Shown here: piece after piece, positions 34,215 through 46,669 of the stretch
How positions within the stretch are numbered: position 1 is the first letter of the stretch
Layout of the letters: each line of letters starts with the position of its first letter
Assembly: GCA_038030265.1 (NCBI GenBank)
Contig: CM075937.1
Location: 5,146,001-5,210,000 of the forward strand
Direction: 5' to 3'
Length of the DNA stretch: 64,000 nt
DNA from: Corythucha ciliata
Taxonomy: Eukaryota > Arthropoda > Insecta > Hemiptera > Tingidae
The notes under the pieces: model-generated
The model's database searches: none
What the model was told of the DNA's origin: nothing
Seen by the model: the letters and a program-made list of their open reading frames with translations, nothing else
Program-made: the position numbers and the translations under genes

Positions 34215-36889
34215 TATGTTTGGTCCAAGCCGGTGGCCACTAGGCGGTCGTCTGTGCTCCTAAAAGCGGTCCTATATTTTGGTCTGTTCTGACTTCTGAG
34301 TAGAAATGATTGAATATCTTCAGTGTAAGTGCCGGTCGCTTGAAGAGAGCGCAAAGTGCAACATTGGGCCATGGTCATGAACACGCCAAATTACGATTAG
34401 GTTTCCGCCCCAAAATTTACTTTCGGACGTATGCCATAAGACAGTTACGAAATCATCTATCCAGCTGTAAGCTCCATAGCTGCATAAATTACCTTCTAAC
34501 TATTTCAATCGTTTACTTGGCTTGTGGTCATATTTTAGCTCTAAAATTATTGTGTTTTGTTTTGTAAAACACCTTGCATGGGGGAACGGACGGTCGTCAC
34601 TGCGTAGTGGTATTTTACCCACGGAAACCCGCCGGAATTCCCTTCCTTAAACGTGCTTACCCATCTAATTTGTGAAGGAGTATCCTATAAGGGTGTCCCT
34701 TGTTTTGTTTTTTGTTGTTTTTTTTTTCAAGGAGTAAAGCCTAACTCACACTCCATTTTTTGTGGCTACAGAAAAATTATAACAACTTCCTGTTATTAAG
34801 GATTTAAACCCTCTCCTCGTCTTCTAATGTTCAACTTTCCATTTTTCCAAACCCGGACGTTTAAAACGCATTGTTCTTTTCTGCGAGTTGCAGGTACTTT
34901 TCCCTCATGGTGCTGCAAAACATTCTCGTCAGTCTCTCATCTCATCTCGTAAAAGGGGACTTTTCTCCTACAGGTAAAATGATCACATTTTTTTTAGACA
35001 CGTGCTTTCAACGTGCCAATTCATGCCCTTCCACCCCACCTCCCTTTTATTTCTTCCGTTCACCGTCCCAACGATTACTCCCTCTCAACGGCCCAGCTTG
35101 AAGTAATAATAATCATTCCAACTGTCGCAATTAGAGGGGGATTTCTTTTTTTGAGTGGAAAAAAGTGATGGTGGCACTCGAATTTGTTCCATTTTCAGGA
35201 AGGCGACTAATTTTTAACTGGTCTAAAAAGGATATTTCCTAGAAAGTGGCCAGTGTTTTGAACTGGGTTGAAAAAAAAATGCACGATTTGTCGTCTGCTA
35301 ATGGATGAATAATGAAAAACGTGACGTTTTTACATACTTGCGCTCATCTTCATTATTTTTGTGAAAGTAATAGTCTCGGGGAAGGGGTGGAAGCAGGAGG
35401 AGGGGTTTTTTTGGCTGGGAAAAGTTTTTAGATCGAATCTTGGATGGAACGTTGAAATTTTCATGCTCTTTTATTGTGAGCAACTTCTAATCTCCCCATC
35501 AGTACATACAACGCGAGTAATCCTCTGTCCTCTGGGTAGCTTTTACAATGGTTGGGAAGTACGACCCCCCCCCCCCCAATCTATCCTACTCATAAACCAT
35601 GGCACACTATCGCCCCATTGAAACAGAATCATCTCCGTGTTCGTCTTAGCCTTAGGATTCGTATGTATGAGTATGTCCAAAGGAAAGAATAATATACGGG
35701 GTGAAAGTGAGAAATCATTCTCTTCGTCGCCGTCTTCATCTTCTCCCCGACCGTTCACAATCGAATGTTATGGATCTCACTCTGTCTCACTCTTTCTCTC
35801 TACAGGGGCTGACTGAGCTTTCCTATCCGCCCTTTTCTTTTTTCTCCCTACCCTTTTTGTCATATGAAGGTCATGACAGCCATCAAGAGCGTTCGTTTAC
35901 CTGCGAAAAAATACTTTTTCTTTTGTCAGAACACAAATGATCCGCTCTATTAGGAGCGTGGTCTGAAGGAAATCGTATTAGTGAGCCTCAGCAGCGCTCT
36001 CGCGGCTCGCCTGTTGATTTGGCTCCCTCTTTTCCATCGTTGCACGGATTTCTGTTGTAAAAACCGAAAACAGCAGAGTTTCACTTGAGAAAATATAAAC
36101 ATAGATATGTGGCGTATAGTTGTCTCGGATTTGATGGTTCAAAAATCGTCCGGTAACATTGAATTATATTAACCGCAGACAGAAATGGAGAGTGAGAGAA
36201 AGGAGAAGCAAGTGAAGGGGTCCAATACTCGATGCCTCTTTTACATCGGATGGAATTGAAATGCGGAAGTTTGGTAAAAGTTGATGGGTCTGAACTGAAC
36301 ACCCGAGCGATTGGGTTAAGTGATGGGGGATGAAATTGTCCCCCAACGACGACATCATAAGCACCCAAAGAAAATAATTAACTTGAAAGTGAGCAGCCGC
36401 CGGCCCATTGTCCACGGCGCTCTGCGGTCATCCGGTTAAAACCCACCAACTAACAGGTATGATTAATTTTCCTCAATGCCTGTAAGTTTTTATCGCTATT
36501 CAATTGGTTTTAAGAGTAATAGTGGGGGGAGGGGCGCCTCGGGTACTGATGCTAGGTAGGTGGAAGCCACTTATACAGCAGTATTTTCCTCTTCACACAC
36601 AAAACAATCATCCCCATTGCATTGGAGTAGCCAGCCCCCCCCCCCCTACGAGGAGAGCCCTCCCCTAGACTTGAAAGCGAAGACGTATAATGGCCCCCTA
36701 AATACCATCGAAAAGTACAAATCCTACCGGGTCGTCACACTTTGGTTCATGGGAAGGGTCCAAATTGGCTTGAAATCTGTCAAGTTGTTCCTCGAAGCTG
36801 AATTTCCGGACTAAAAAAAGCCAATTTTATCCTGGGAAACTTACAATTTACCCCCAAGATCTCGATTTTCAGTTCAAAAACTACCCACT
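34215..36889. other. Stretch with one weak exon candidate
   Basis: Between acceptor TTCTGCGAGTTGCAG (ends 34893) and donor CAG|GTAAAA (34974) lies an 80-nt segment that is open in two frames. I do not call it coding. C13 lies at 35565-35577 and C12 at 36635-36646. No other gene-like signal was found. Confidence 0.45.
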
Positions 36890-37690
36890 ATTTGTCTGTC
36901 CATTCGCGGATTTTGGTTGCAAAAAAAACGTTAAAAAACGATTTCCCGGGTTGCCCTCATTCAAGAACCATTTTCGCGGATTTTTCAAAACGTAAACCCA
37001 TTTTCGCAGGTCCATGATGGCTCATTAAAAAACCCCAAATTCCTTGATTTCGTTCTTTACAAAACCATTTTCGCGGATTTTGGTTTGCAAATTAACATTC
37101 GCACAACGATATATAAACCTGGATTGCTCACAGTGGAGGGGGTGCGCCGTCCCCTTATATAGGATAGAATACCAAATACTCGCGAGTATTGTGCATAATT
37201 GACAAAAACGCGAGTTTGGCCGGCTAAAACGCATTTTTTTGTGTTTTGCGGATAAAATTAAAAAAAAAAATGAGGAAAACGTTGACTTGGGCTATTCCGG
37301 GGTGTTTAGTTGAGAACAAAAACTCAATTATGTATTGCTGGACGAAATTGAGAGAAACCGCGAGTTGGGGCAGTTGAGTCGCAATTCTGGCTGATCCGTA
37401 GATAAAATTGAGTAAACTCGCGGGTTTGACCATTTCTTGGATGAAATTGTAAAAAGTCGCATTTTTAGCTGTTCTCCGGATGAAGTTAGGAACACGGGTG
37501 TGTTGTGGTTTTTCCGAGTGAAAGATTCCGGAGCCAAGCCGGAGGTGGTAATCGACGCTGCGAAATTTGATTTTTGAGCGAGCAAGATCCGCGAATTAGT
37601 TTCCGTGAGTTTTAAAAATCCGTAAAATTTGGGCTTTGAATGGGCCAAACCCGCGAAACTGATTTCGCATGACAACATAAATGAGCGTGC
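36890..37690. repeat. 31-bp arrays in opposing orientation
   Basis: From 36890 to 37090 the units read ACCATTTTCGCGGATTTTGG. From about 37200 to 37480 they read AAATTGAGAGAAACCGCGAG and GGATAAAATTGAGTAAACTCG. From about 37540 to 37680 the orientation is the reverse of the first block: GATCCGCGAATTAG and GGGCCAAACCCGCGAAACTG. This makes a tail-to-tail arrangement of the same core. Confidence 0.75.
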
Positions 37691-38658
37691 GAGTATTTGC
37701 CCTCCATCAGAAATCCTCTAACTACGCCCACGCGGCCTTCAAGCTCGCTCGAGAAGAGCAGTGGGGGTGACTGCATGGGTTCTCTCCCTTTATTCCTGTT
37801 CCCACTAATATTATTTGTTTAAAAGTGTGTACCTACTAACTACGTCCAGTAAGATCGAAAAGTAGTACTTTTTTACGTCTTTTCAGGTTCTCAAAAGTAC
37901 AGAGTACACTGAGCCCGAAAAGTAGTACGTCTGGTCACAGTACCCATAATAGCCCGTATATCGTTTTCGATTTCCTTGTAGGTACGCTCCATCATTTTTT
38001 TAAAGGTGGATTTCGTGACCGCTTAAATTGCCTAAGCAAAAAATGTATACGGGCGCTCAGTACCGTTTTTATAAGAAAAAGAAGAACGTTAAAGAAAGAA
38101 CGCGAACTTTTTTTTTTTTCTTTTTTGAGTCCGCTAAAGGAGCGAGATACGTCCTTGACAGCCTCCAGGATAGAACCGTTCACGTGCGCTCTGCACTGTT
38201 ATACTCATAAAGTCATTAAGTGGCCTCAGGGAGATTCTGCCCACTATTCAGCTTCTATCGTTATTTGGGGGGGGGGGGCATTGTTTTAAAGGAGCGAGTC
38301 AATCTTAAAAAGTTGTCACTCCACGAATAAGCTGTAAAGACAACGGAAGACTACTTCAATTATCTCTAGAGGGGGGTCCCACAATTACCATAGATTTGAT
38401 AGACGCTGTAAGATTGCCCCAAAAAGGGTGTCCCATTCTTCAAATCCAAGGCCCATTCTTATTTTACGCCCGGGTTGACCATGTGGGTTTGTAAGTCCCG
38501 TTTAGCCTTAAGTTGAGATAAAGAGCTTGAATTAACCCCTATCAGAATTAAGTATTTTGTGTACAAAATTGTTTAAACCCTTTTCTACATTATCGATTCG
38601 GCCTTTAAAAGTCTACCTTACCGTGTGTTTTACTTTTATTTCGTTTTTGCTAATTGAA
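37691..38658. other. Stretch without recognisable gene
   Basis: Contains GAAAAGTAGTACTT and GAAAAGTAGTACGTCTGG near 37857 and 37917, the latter followed by GTCACAG in a hAT-end-like motif. G12 lies at 38267-38278. No exon was identified. Confidence 0.45.
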
Positions 38659-39191
38659 ATATCGAGGGTGTCACTCCATCATCACATAACGTCATTTTGG
38701 CTAGTTTTCAGGAGAGCAAAAAAACCAGTTCCCAATTATTTGCTGGTCTCTTAAAAGTAACGAACTACACTTTTTTTTAGTTTTCACATTCTAATTCCTA
38801 TTTTTACCATCGGAGAAAAACATTTTTCTGAAAACTTCAGAGACCCCCATTCACTAAAATTAAGCGCCAGCGCTTAAAATGTGTTTCTCAGATGGTAAAG
38901 ATAGGTAATTAGGATGTGAAAACTAAAAAAAAAAGGGGAGTTCGTTAATTTTAAGAAAACAGTAATAGCGTTTTCTATTTGCATAAAATTCCGCTTTGAT
39001 GCCGAGCATTTCCACCCGTCTTCTCTGAATTATATCATATGGTAACGGAGAAAACGGGTAGAATTGCTCTTCTCCAGAGCGGAATTTTATGCAAATAGAA
39101 AACTCCATAAATCATTGGGATCTGGTTTTTTTGCTCTCCTGAAAAATAAACATAATGACGTTATGTGATGATGGAGTGACACCCTCGATAT
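38659..39191. mobile_element. Composite foldback element: two hairpins inside a third
   Basis: The outer arms 38659-38735 and 39116-39191 invert each other (ATATCGAGGGTGTCACTCCA, TCATCACATAACGTCATT, CAGGAGAGCAAAAAAACC). Between them lie two independent hairpins. Hairpin A has arms 38751-38822 and 38879-38955 (AGTTTTCACATTCTAATTCC and its inverse). Hairpin B has arms 38969-38996 and 39078-39103 (TTTTCTATTTGCATAAAATT and its inverse), continued inward by ACCCGTCTTCTC/GAGAAAACGGGT-like pairing. A single strand would fold into a three-stem junction. No frame was seen. Confidence 0.85.
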
Positions 39192-41520
39192 GGCATCATC
39201 AAGTATGTAGATGTTGGTGGCTTTAAGGGCAACTTATAGCTAGAAAAAACCTGACATATTGATGCAGAAAAATTCAACAATGAAAAAAAGACACGAAAAT
39301 TGATAAAATAAATACACAATGACGGCGACAAGTCACGCACGGAGCGTTGTCAAAGTTTGACCGTGGGGGGGGGGGGGCAGCGTTGACATAGAGGCAATTT
39401 TCCACAGCTGACTTTTGGTTTCTTTCGTCTTCGACCTCTTTCCACCCTCCAATCATTTTTTAGCTCATCATCAAGACTTTCTCGCTTTGTTACAAAAATA
39501 ATGGTTAAAAAGAAAGAAAAATCATTCGCGGTGAGGTATAGAAATTTTTTTCTCGAAGGAACGCGAGAGATTTTCTTGGCCAAGGTTAAGGTCACTGGAA
39601 CAAGTCCTTTTTTTCTGGTTCCCCTTGTTCAAGAAAATGTCCGTATTGTTGCATGAACCAGCTATATTCCTGTCGCCACAATTCTCGATGAATGCGGATT
39701 GGGAAAAATTACGAATTGAATTCTCGAGTGAAGTAAATTACACTTGGAATGGGGAGAAATGATAGTCCATGCGGTATGCGTTCAATTTTAAGCTCGACAG
39801 CACGCGGTTCTTTTGTAATTCTTTCTACTTCAACAAGCAAACGCAAAACCACGCGAAATCCACCCTTGCCACTTTCTTACAATCTGGTATTAAAGAGGTT
39901 CTTTTTCTTTGAGTTCATCCATAATGAAGGTGTTTTTTTTCCTCCCCGTCAAGGTCTTCAAGTCCCTTCTCTTAAAATGTCCCCAGGTCTAAATCAACTT
40001 ATCCCGAAAAGGTTTCGTCCTTCAAGTATAGTTTTCCCTGGTCATTCCAAAAAGATGACTGCCGTTAATTTTATTAATGTGCCCCACGTGAAGAAGAGAA
40101 GGTCCATTCTCTTTTTCACATTTTTCAATATTTTTTTTCTTCTCTTATTCTTCCGCTATTCCCACTATCAGCCAATGTTTGCGTGTGTCCGTTATTTAGC
40201 ATACCGGTCTACTTGGCGCTTTTCTTTTCTTTTTTTTTTCTAGTTAAGTCCTTGAAAAATCGTCAGGATTAGCATTTTTGTGTGGGTCGCGCCTCGCTTT
40301 TCTTGCATTTTGCTGCTGAGGTACTATTAGGGCTATTAAATAAAATTGCCTCCATCTTTAGGGCTTCGTTGGTTCACAACTATAGAAAAGTCTTATGATA
40401 AAACGGTCATAAGAAGAGGAAAAGTATGAAAAAGCGACTAACACTGATCGAGTTGAACTGCACCTCAATCGAACACCCACGGTTTGCCGGGTATTAAAAG
40501 AACTGCCCCTTAAAACACGCTGACCGTCACACCAGTGAGACCAACTGTCCCTAACTATTAATTCAATTATCACGTAATCGAGCTCGTTTCTGTGTAAATT
40601 TCGTCATTTTGTACCAAACAAATTAACAATTTAAAATTGTCTGCTACATTTTGTGAATTTATTATTGGTTTACTCTTGCGATAAAGACACCGAGGCGAGG
40701 CAGGACCATTAATTTGAAATCTCTTGGCCCCCTCTGCATGTGAATAATTGCTTGAAAAGGCTTGGAAAAAGTTTCCAGTGAATCGCGCAGACAAAAAAGT
40801 GATTAAATAACGTTATTACTACGCTTTTGATAATTATGAGGGACTTATACTGAGAATTACCCGGCGGAAAATGACTTTCCGCGGAAATCAACTCTTCGCA
40901 TTGTACATATAGTATGGTAACCGGTTAGGTTTTTTTCAGTAGCCCCTGACGGCCCAATATTATGAATTCCCATTTAAAACTCACAATCAGTATTCCTGCA
41001 CAGAATACAAATATATGATAAAAACCGCGTCTCTGTGGGTGTGACGCAATGGCAAGGGGGTGGAATTTTACTTAAATATGCAGAGATGAACTCCTTTGCC
41101 GGTTTATAGCGTGTTTAAATGAGTATACTCTATAATCCTTTTAAGCTTATTGCATTATTGAGTTTAGAGCTGTAGGTAAATAAACTGCTGAGGTATGCCG
41201 TTGTCTTAACTCCATAAGCTGCCTATAACCGTTACGTCATCGGGTAAGGACATGATAATGAGGTGACGCACTAAAAATGAAGGTTGTATATTATAATTAT
41301 GAAAAAACTTCTGTCGGGACCGGGCGCGATCTTAAAATGGCAACACACTGTTGTCGAAATCCAAATCCCACCCCCGCCGGTCTATCAAATCGAACGTGGC
41401 ATCCAATCAATCCTCAAATCATGTTTGAGATAACTTGGAGGCCTAACAAAAGGTGCCCGTCCCCGATATGACCCCGTTCAACAAGCTCTACGTATGTGTG
41501 ATCTGGAGTCCAGGGGGTGC
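39192..41520. other. Stretch without recognisable gene
   Basis: The 164-codon open frame at 39749-40243 is rich in Phe, Lys and Ser from poly-T/poly-A composition and has no domain or splice context, so I do not call it a gene. G13 lies at 39365-39377. Confidence 0.5.
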
Positions 41521-41529
41521 CCATCCCCC

Positions 41530-43120
41530 TCTCCCTCCAAAACGGTGAAGGGCGTAAAATCAATTTGCTTCATGAAAGGGTGAAAAGCACGCAATTTTGT
41601 TTTTGATGAAGCGAAACCTGTAAAATTTGCTTTTTTAAGTGAGCCAGCCCCGCAAAAATGGGGAACTTGCACATTTTTCAGAAGTAGGTGTTTCTTAAAG
41701 AATGCTCTTCCACAAGCCTATTGCTCACATTAAACTTTGAAATCAATCAAGGATGCTTTTCTAGCGAATTTTTAAAATTTTTGAGTGGGGGTTCGATTAC
41801 GTCAAAACTTATTGAAATGGATGATGTGGGGGAGAGGGGGTTAGACGCGTTTACTGGAGGGAAATTTTTCATGTTATTTGTAAACAAACAATTTTAGAGT
41901 TCCCTCAAATGCTTCACAAGTAAGGATTTACGTAATTTCCCCTCGCACCATCCCTCCGCTGGAAAATTCTGTTTTTCAGGTAACCCCGTGATATTTTGCT
42001 TTTTGTTAGGGAGCCAACCTCACAAAGATGATTTTGAATGGGCTGACTTCACGGATTTGCCTTTTGAATGGGTCATCAGCGCGATGTTTGTTTTTTAATG
42101 CTGTGAAACCCGCGAAATTCTTGTTTTGTTGGATAAGAGCTTTGAAAATTTGGTTTCAATAGGCGAAATTTTGGTCTTAGAAACCCAGCTCCCGAAATCG
42201 CTCTTTAAAATGAGCCATCTCCGTGAAATTTGGTTTTCAATGAGTTAAAATCGCAAAAATTTTGTTATTGAGGAAGCGAAATAACCCAAGTAATTGATTT
42301 TTAGCGTGAGGCCCGGCGAAATTGGGTTTTAGTGTGACAACACAACGAAAATGGTTTTTGAATGCGCTAACCATGCGAAATTGTGTTTTTGAGTGAAACC
42401 GAACCCGCAAAATTGCCCTTTAAAATGAACCAACACGCTGGAAACTCCTTTGAAAAAAATAAGAAACAGAGTGAAAACCCCCGCGAAATTGACTTCTGAC
42501 GTGCCAGATCCGCGACAATTTAGTTTTAGAGGGAGCCAAATCGACGAACTACTTTTTTAAAGGGTTCTTTGAAAGTGCCTTATCAGTGGTACTGCTTTTT
42601 TAAATTATTCAACCCCCGCCCAAAATTGGATTTTTGAAAGGGTCATCTCACGAAATTTGATTTTTAGGGGAGGGGGGCAATCCGCCAGTGAAATTGCTTT
42701 TTTGAGTTTGTCAACCCCGAGAGGTAGGGTTATGTGAGCAATAATCCACAAAATTTGGATTTTGAAAGGTCCAATCCCGCGAAATAGATTCCTGAAAGTG
42801 CCAAATATGCTCAAACCAGTATTTGATTAGGACGAGACTCTCTTGTGCACTCATTATTGTGACACCCCCCGGCACCCGACCATTTCAATGGTGGGCACGG
42901 TGGCATTGCCCTCCCTTGTGAGCAGCCCTGCTCTGGTCACCTGTGGGTGTATTGTTGTGGTAGGGGGTACGGAGGGGAGGCTCCTGAAGATGCCAAACGC
43001 GGCTATTTGATTTTCGAAAGAGGAAACCCTGCGAAATAAAATTAAAGCCTGGTTTTTGAAGGAGCCAAATCAGCAAATTTTTGGTTTTTGAGGGTGACAA
43101 GTATATAGTCGCTTGGTAAA
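41530..43120 (+). repeat. 31-bp array (AGCCAACCCGCGAAATTGG family), interrupted
   Basis: Units with GTGAGCCAGCCCCGCAAAAA, AGCCAACCTCACAAAGATG, GGGCTGACTTCACGG, GAAACCCGCGAAATTC and many more run from about 41560 to 42830 at roughly 31 nt. After a non-array block (42840-42990) a few further units follow to about 43115. The array is split by a dispersed repeat at 41690-41960. Confidence 0.82.
41690..41960 (+). repeat. Dispersed repeat, copy 2 (partner 30522-30790)
   Basis: Direct-orientation counterpart of 30522-30790. Shared segments include TTTTTAAAATTTTTGAGTGGG-like, TCGATTACGTCAAAAC, GGATGATGTGGGGGAGAGGG, ATGTTATTTGTAAAC and CCTCAAATGCTTCACAAGTA. It sits within array sequence on both sides, so it either inserted into the array or the array grew around it. 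Confidence 0.8.
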
Positions 43121-45840
43121 GCTGACTAAGAGTTAGGTAAAATGGTCTTGGGGTTAATTTCGACCCAAATTCAATTTTACACGGTATAGTATATACATGC
43201 TTCAAATTAATCCTCTCATCTTATGCAGAAACAAGTCACGGTGTAAGTGACAAGGACCTCTTGTGGTTTGTGATTTTGTGGGCGTTGGCCTTTTGTACAC
43301 ATCAGAAAAACCATACAACTCAAATTACCATTTAGTTATACATACATATACACTGAAGACACAATTGTTTTAATGTCTAAAGCGCGAACAAGTTTAAAAT
43401 AGCTCGTCACTCTTCCTTTATTGAGACTGTGTCGAAAACTATTTCAATTGCTGTGATGAAGTTGATCAGGATTCGTCATCTTGACATTGCTGTGAGCTTA
43501 CAATGCACACACTGTTGAAAAGCTATCCATTTCGCGAAAGTATTGCATCGAGACCTGTAGTGTTGCAGGCAATTCGAACAATCCAAAGTAATTTTTGAAA
43601 GTCATTTTAACATTTTCCCACACTCAACATGTACACAAAAAATTTGTTAAATAATTATCTTAAAATTAGAAGAAATGAAAGCGAAAATACAAATTTCACT
43701 TTCGTGAATTCCACTATTCATCTTTCTCCAGAAATTCTCAAAATGTTTTTCTCCAAGAGCGTGCTCGCTAGGCGGAGATTTCAGCTACTTGCGGCGCAGC
43801 GCATAGAGCGAGAGGATTAATTCGCCGCATGTAAAGCCTATATCATCGCGCTTCGCTCGAGGGCGAAGTGAAATTTTCTCGAACGGTTCGAACGTGGCTG
43901 TATGGGCGAGGAGGACGTGTGATGATAATTACGTCTACTTACGGGGAATCTCACCGAACACGTTCCTCTTGCATATCGAGGGTTAGGGGCGTTGCGTGAA
44001 TTTATTTATTTAATTTTTGTATTTAAAATATATATGCATATTAGAAGAAGGTGGGCAAGGTTAAGGTTGAAAGAAGAAAAAGGAAAAAAAGAGAAATGAA
44101 TGAAAGAGGGAGAAACCTCCAGTTGAATTGTCGTTTTCATTAGTGAGCTTTCACGATTTCTACATTATGCTTGTTAGGGCAGTGTATGGGAGAAAAAGTA
44201 AAAAAATGACAGGAAGGTTAACGGACGACGTTGCTTAATTTCGTATTAAATAATTTCTCGCAAACTTTTTGTACACGTTTTAGTTATGGGCATTGAAGTC
44301 TGTCCGCAAACCCCACACACATTCTTCGAGCAAACGCGTAATGAGAAAAGGTGAAGCTCCATTATATACTTTAGGAGAAAAAAAAAAACACACTTCGACG
44401 ATTTCCGTGTAGAAATCTGTCACGAAGTGAGGGAGGAAACTGTGTAGAAAACGAGGAAGAGCTACTCTTTTGATTGAATTGGTGTAGAAAAGAAATGGAG
44501 GATAGAGAGAATCACAAATGCAAATGATGCGACGAGTCAATCAAAGCGTCAATTATTTTACACCCGTATAGATCCTTTCTAACTGATTTTTCGACGCGGA
44601 AATGACCCTTTTACTCATTTACCTTTCACTTGTTCATTCCATAGCTACGCCCCCGAAGCCTGTGGCAGGTGACAACTAGACTGGGGGGGGGGGGGTCAAT
44701 GACGACCTTTATTTGAATCAACACATTGCCCAAGCCCTCCTTTGAACTACGTGAATAAGGCGATGTTTGTTGATTTTTGGAATGTTACTTCTCTCTCTCT
44801 CTCCCTATTTTTTTTTTATTTTTATCATTCACGACATTCACGTCACGGAGGCCGGACGCGGTGGTTCAATAGTTTTTTCAAGCTTTCTTCCGTTCTGGGC
44901 GCCCTCCCCCGTACAAGTCCTAGGGGGCTGTCATCCTCTCTTTTTCAAATAGCTCCGAGAAAGTTTTTAAGACACTTTTCACTTGCTCCATGCATAAAAA
45001 TGAAAAGATTCACCGTGACATGAACGTTTTATAGGTTTTTAAGTCGTAAAGAAAATTACCTTACCTCCTTCCCCATTTCGACAGAGAGAAACTTTCAGCG
45101 CTATGAACATTTAAAGCATTGTTTTACCAGAAAACCAAATACATAATCAAAACATTCGTTAATTTTACAATTTGAGGAGGAGTTATCCACAATAGACCCC
45201 AATTACAATTGGACCACAGTTATCCACAATTACAATGGAGTTATCCATGTAGTCCACTATCGAATCCTCTTCCCTTTCACGGTCTCGATAACACCCTGCC
45301 TATGCCAATTTTCATGTGGTTGCGCCGTTAAAAAAAATATGGTAATTGCCTTCCTCATAATCATTGGAAATACACAATAACAAGATTGTTAATGATGTGG
45401 TACGATGATGAGTTTATGGCGATTAACGATGAACGGTTTCATTATGTGGGCAATTGAAAGATGGAATGAAGAAAAAGAGCGTTATTAACTGCATCCACCT
45501 CCTTCTTCCTCCTGCGTTATTAATTTCAATTTCATTATGAAAATCATTAACGGTTTTTTTTTTTTTAGTTGAACGATCACAATTACTGCCAAGTAAGGCA
45601 GTAGGCTAACTTCTCGTGTGTCAGTCCCTCCCTTCTTGAGGCTAGAATCGAAAGGAGCATGACTTACGATGAGTTCGCCACAACGCCTATCATTCGTGTC
45701 AGCCACTTTAATTTTCATGAAATATATTAAAGCCGGGAGCACCACCCCGTGCCAGCCCTGAACGTGCCCTCACAGAACAGAGCCCATATTTCGGAGGGGT
45801 TGACTCCCTGTGGGAGGGGAGGGGGTTGAACCGTTCAAAA
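43121..45840. other. Stretch without recognisable gene
   Basis: G13 lies at 44683-44695. At 45183-45249 there are three copies of TTATCCACA or TTATCCATG within a small imperfect duplication (GTTATCCACAATTACAATGG). No coding signal was found. Confidence 0.5.
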
Positions 45841-45990
45841 ATTCAATTTCGCCGGGTTCAAAAAAGGAATTAAAAAAAGGAAATTGTTCGTTCAACGTAG
45901 AATTGAGAAAAATCACTCATTTGCGACTAAAATTGAGGAAAAACGCCAATTCACGGCTAAAATTGAGAATGGGTGAAATCCGTCCGGTCC
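45841..45990 (+). repeat. Short 31-bp array (AAATTGAGAAAAATCACTC family)
   Basis: Four to five units of the type GTAGAATTGAGAAAAATCAC and TAAAATTGAGGAAAAACGCC, TTCACGGCTAAAATTGAG. Same family as 24890-25900 and 56440-57480. Confidence 0.75.
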
Positions 45991-46090
45991 GGTCTTTCGG
46001 TAAAGACCGGACCGGACCGAAAAATAATAAGGTCTGAACCGGACCGGGACCGGACCGAAAAAAAAGGACTTGGACCGGACCGAAAAGGAC
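45982..46090. repeat. (GGACC/GGTCC)-rich repeat with palindrome
   Basis: CCGGTCCGGTCTTT and AAAGACCGGACCGG flank a CGGT spacer to make a strong hairpin. This is followed by CTGAACCGGACCGGGACC, GGACCGAAAAA and TTGGACCGGACCG units. Such CCGGTCC repeats are typical of transposon termini. No mate was found. Confidence 0.75.
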
Positions 46091-46669
46091 CGATTCGATT
46101 TTATTTTGAGTCTTAAATAAAATATCTCTGGAAAACGTTCACGAAATAATAATCCGAAACGAAGTATATAAAAGTAATAATCCTTGGCTCACAAGCTCTA
46201 TATGTATGCACATGGGCTATTCAACCAAAAAATGCTTCACTTTTGAAGGGAATAAATTTACAGCACGTTTACATCCGATCCAAAAGTGGGGGTAACATCG
46301 TGATTGCCCCTAATAGGCTAGTAGAGCAAGTCAAATCGCTGAAAACTGGTATGGGGAGAGTTGAGGTGGATATGGATATAAGTAGGTGTTATTATAGTAC
46401 AGGATCTGGAGGCTAGAATCGCGTCAATTCACGGTTAAGGCTTAACAGAGACTAAATTTGCACAAAAACAGCCACTATGTCAAAAAATAAATATCTTCTG
46501 GAAAACTGTCGTTTGTAGCCTTCTATTTTAGATTTTATGCCGAAAAATTGAAGATTTCTGCCCCCGGAAAGTGATACTTTTGGAGCTAAACTTTAAATGT
46601 TAGACCTGAGACGGTAGACAGAGCTGGCATGTCCTCTACCATTATAAATCTGGCTGGCACAACGGGCTA
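46091..46669. other. Stretch without recognisable feature
   Basis: AT-rich. It may be transposon interior following the GGACC repeat. No exon was seen. Confidence 0.4.

Noticed and set aside
39749..40243. Longest single-frame + strand open frame outside the gene (164 codons)
   Set aside because: Phe/Lys/Ser-rich translation of poly-T and poly-A stretches, with no domain, no codon bias and no splice or promoter context.
45183..45249. Three TTATCCACA-like words resembling bacterial DnaA boxes
   Set aside because: They come from a small local duplication in animal DNA. There is no bacterial origin context.
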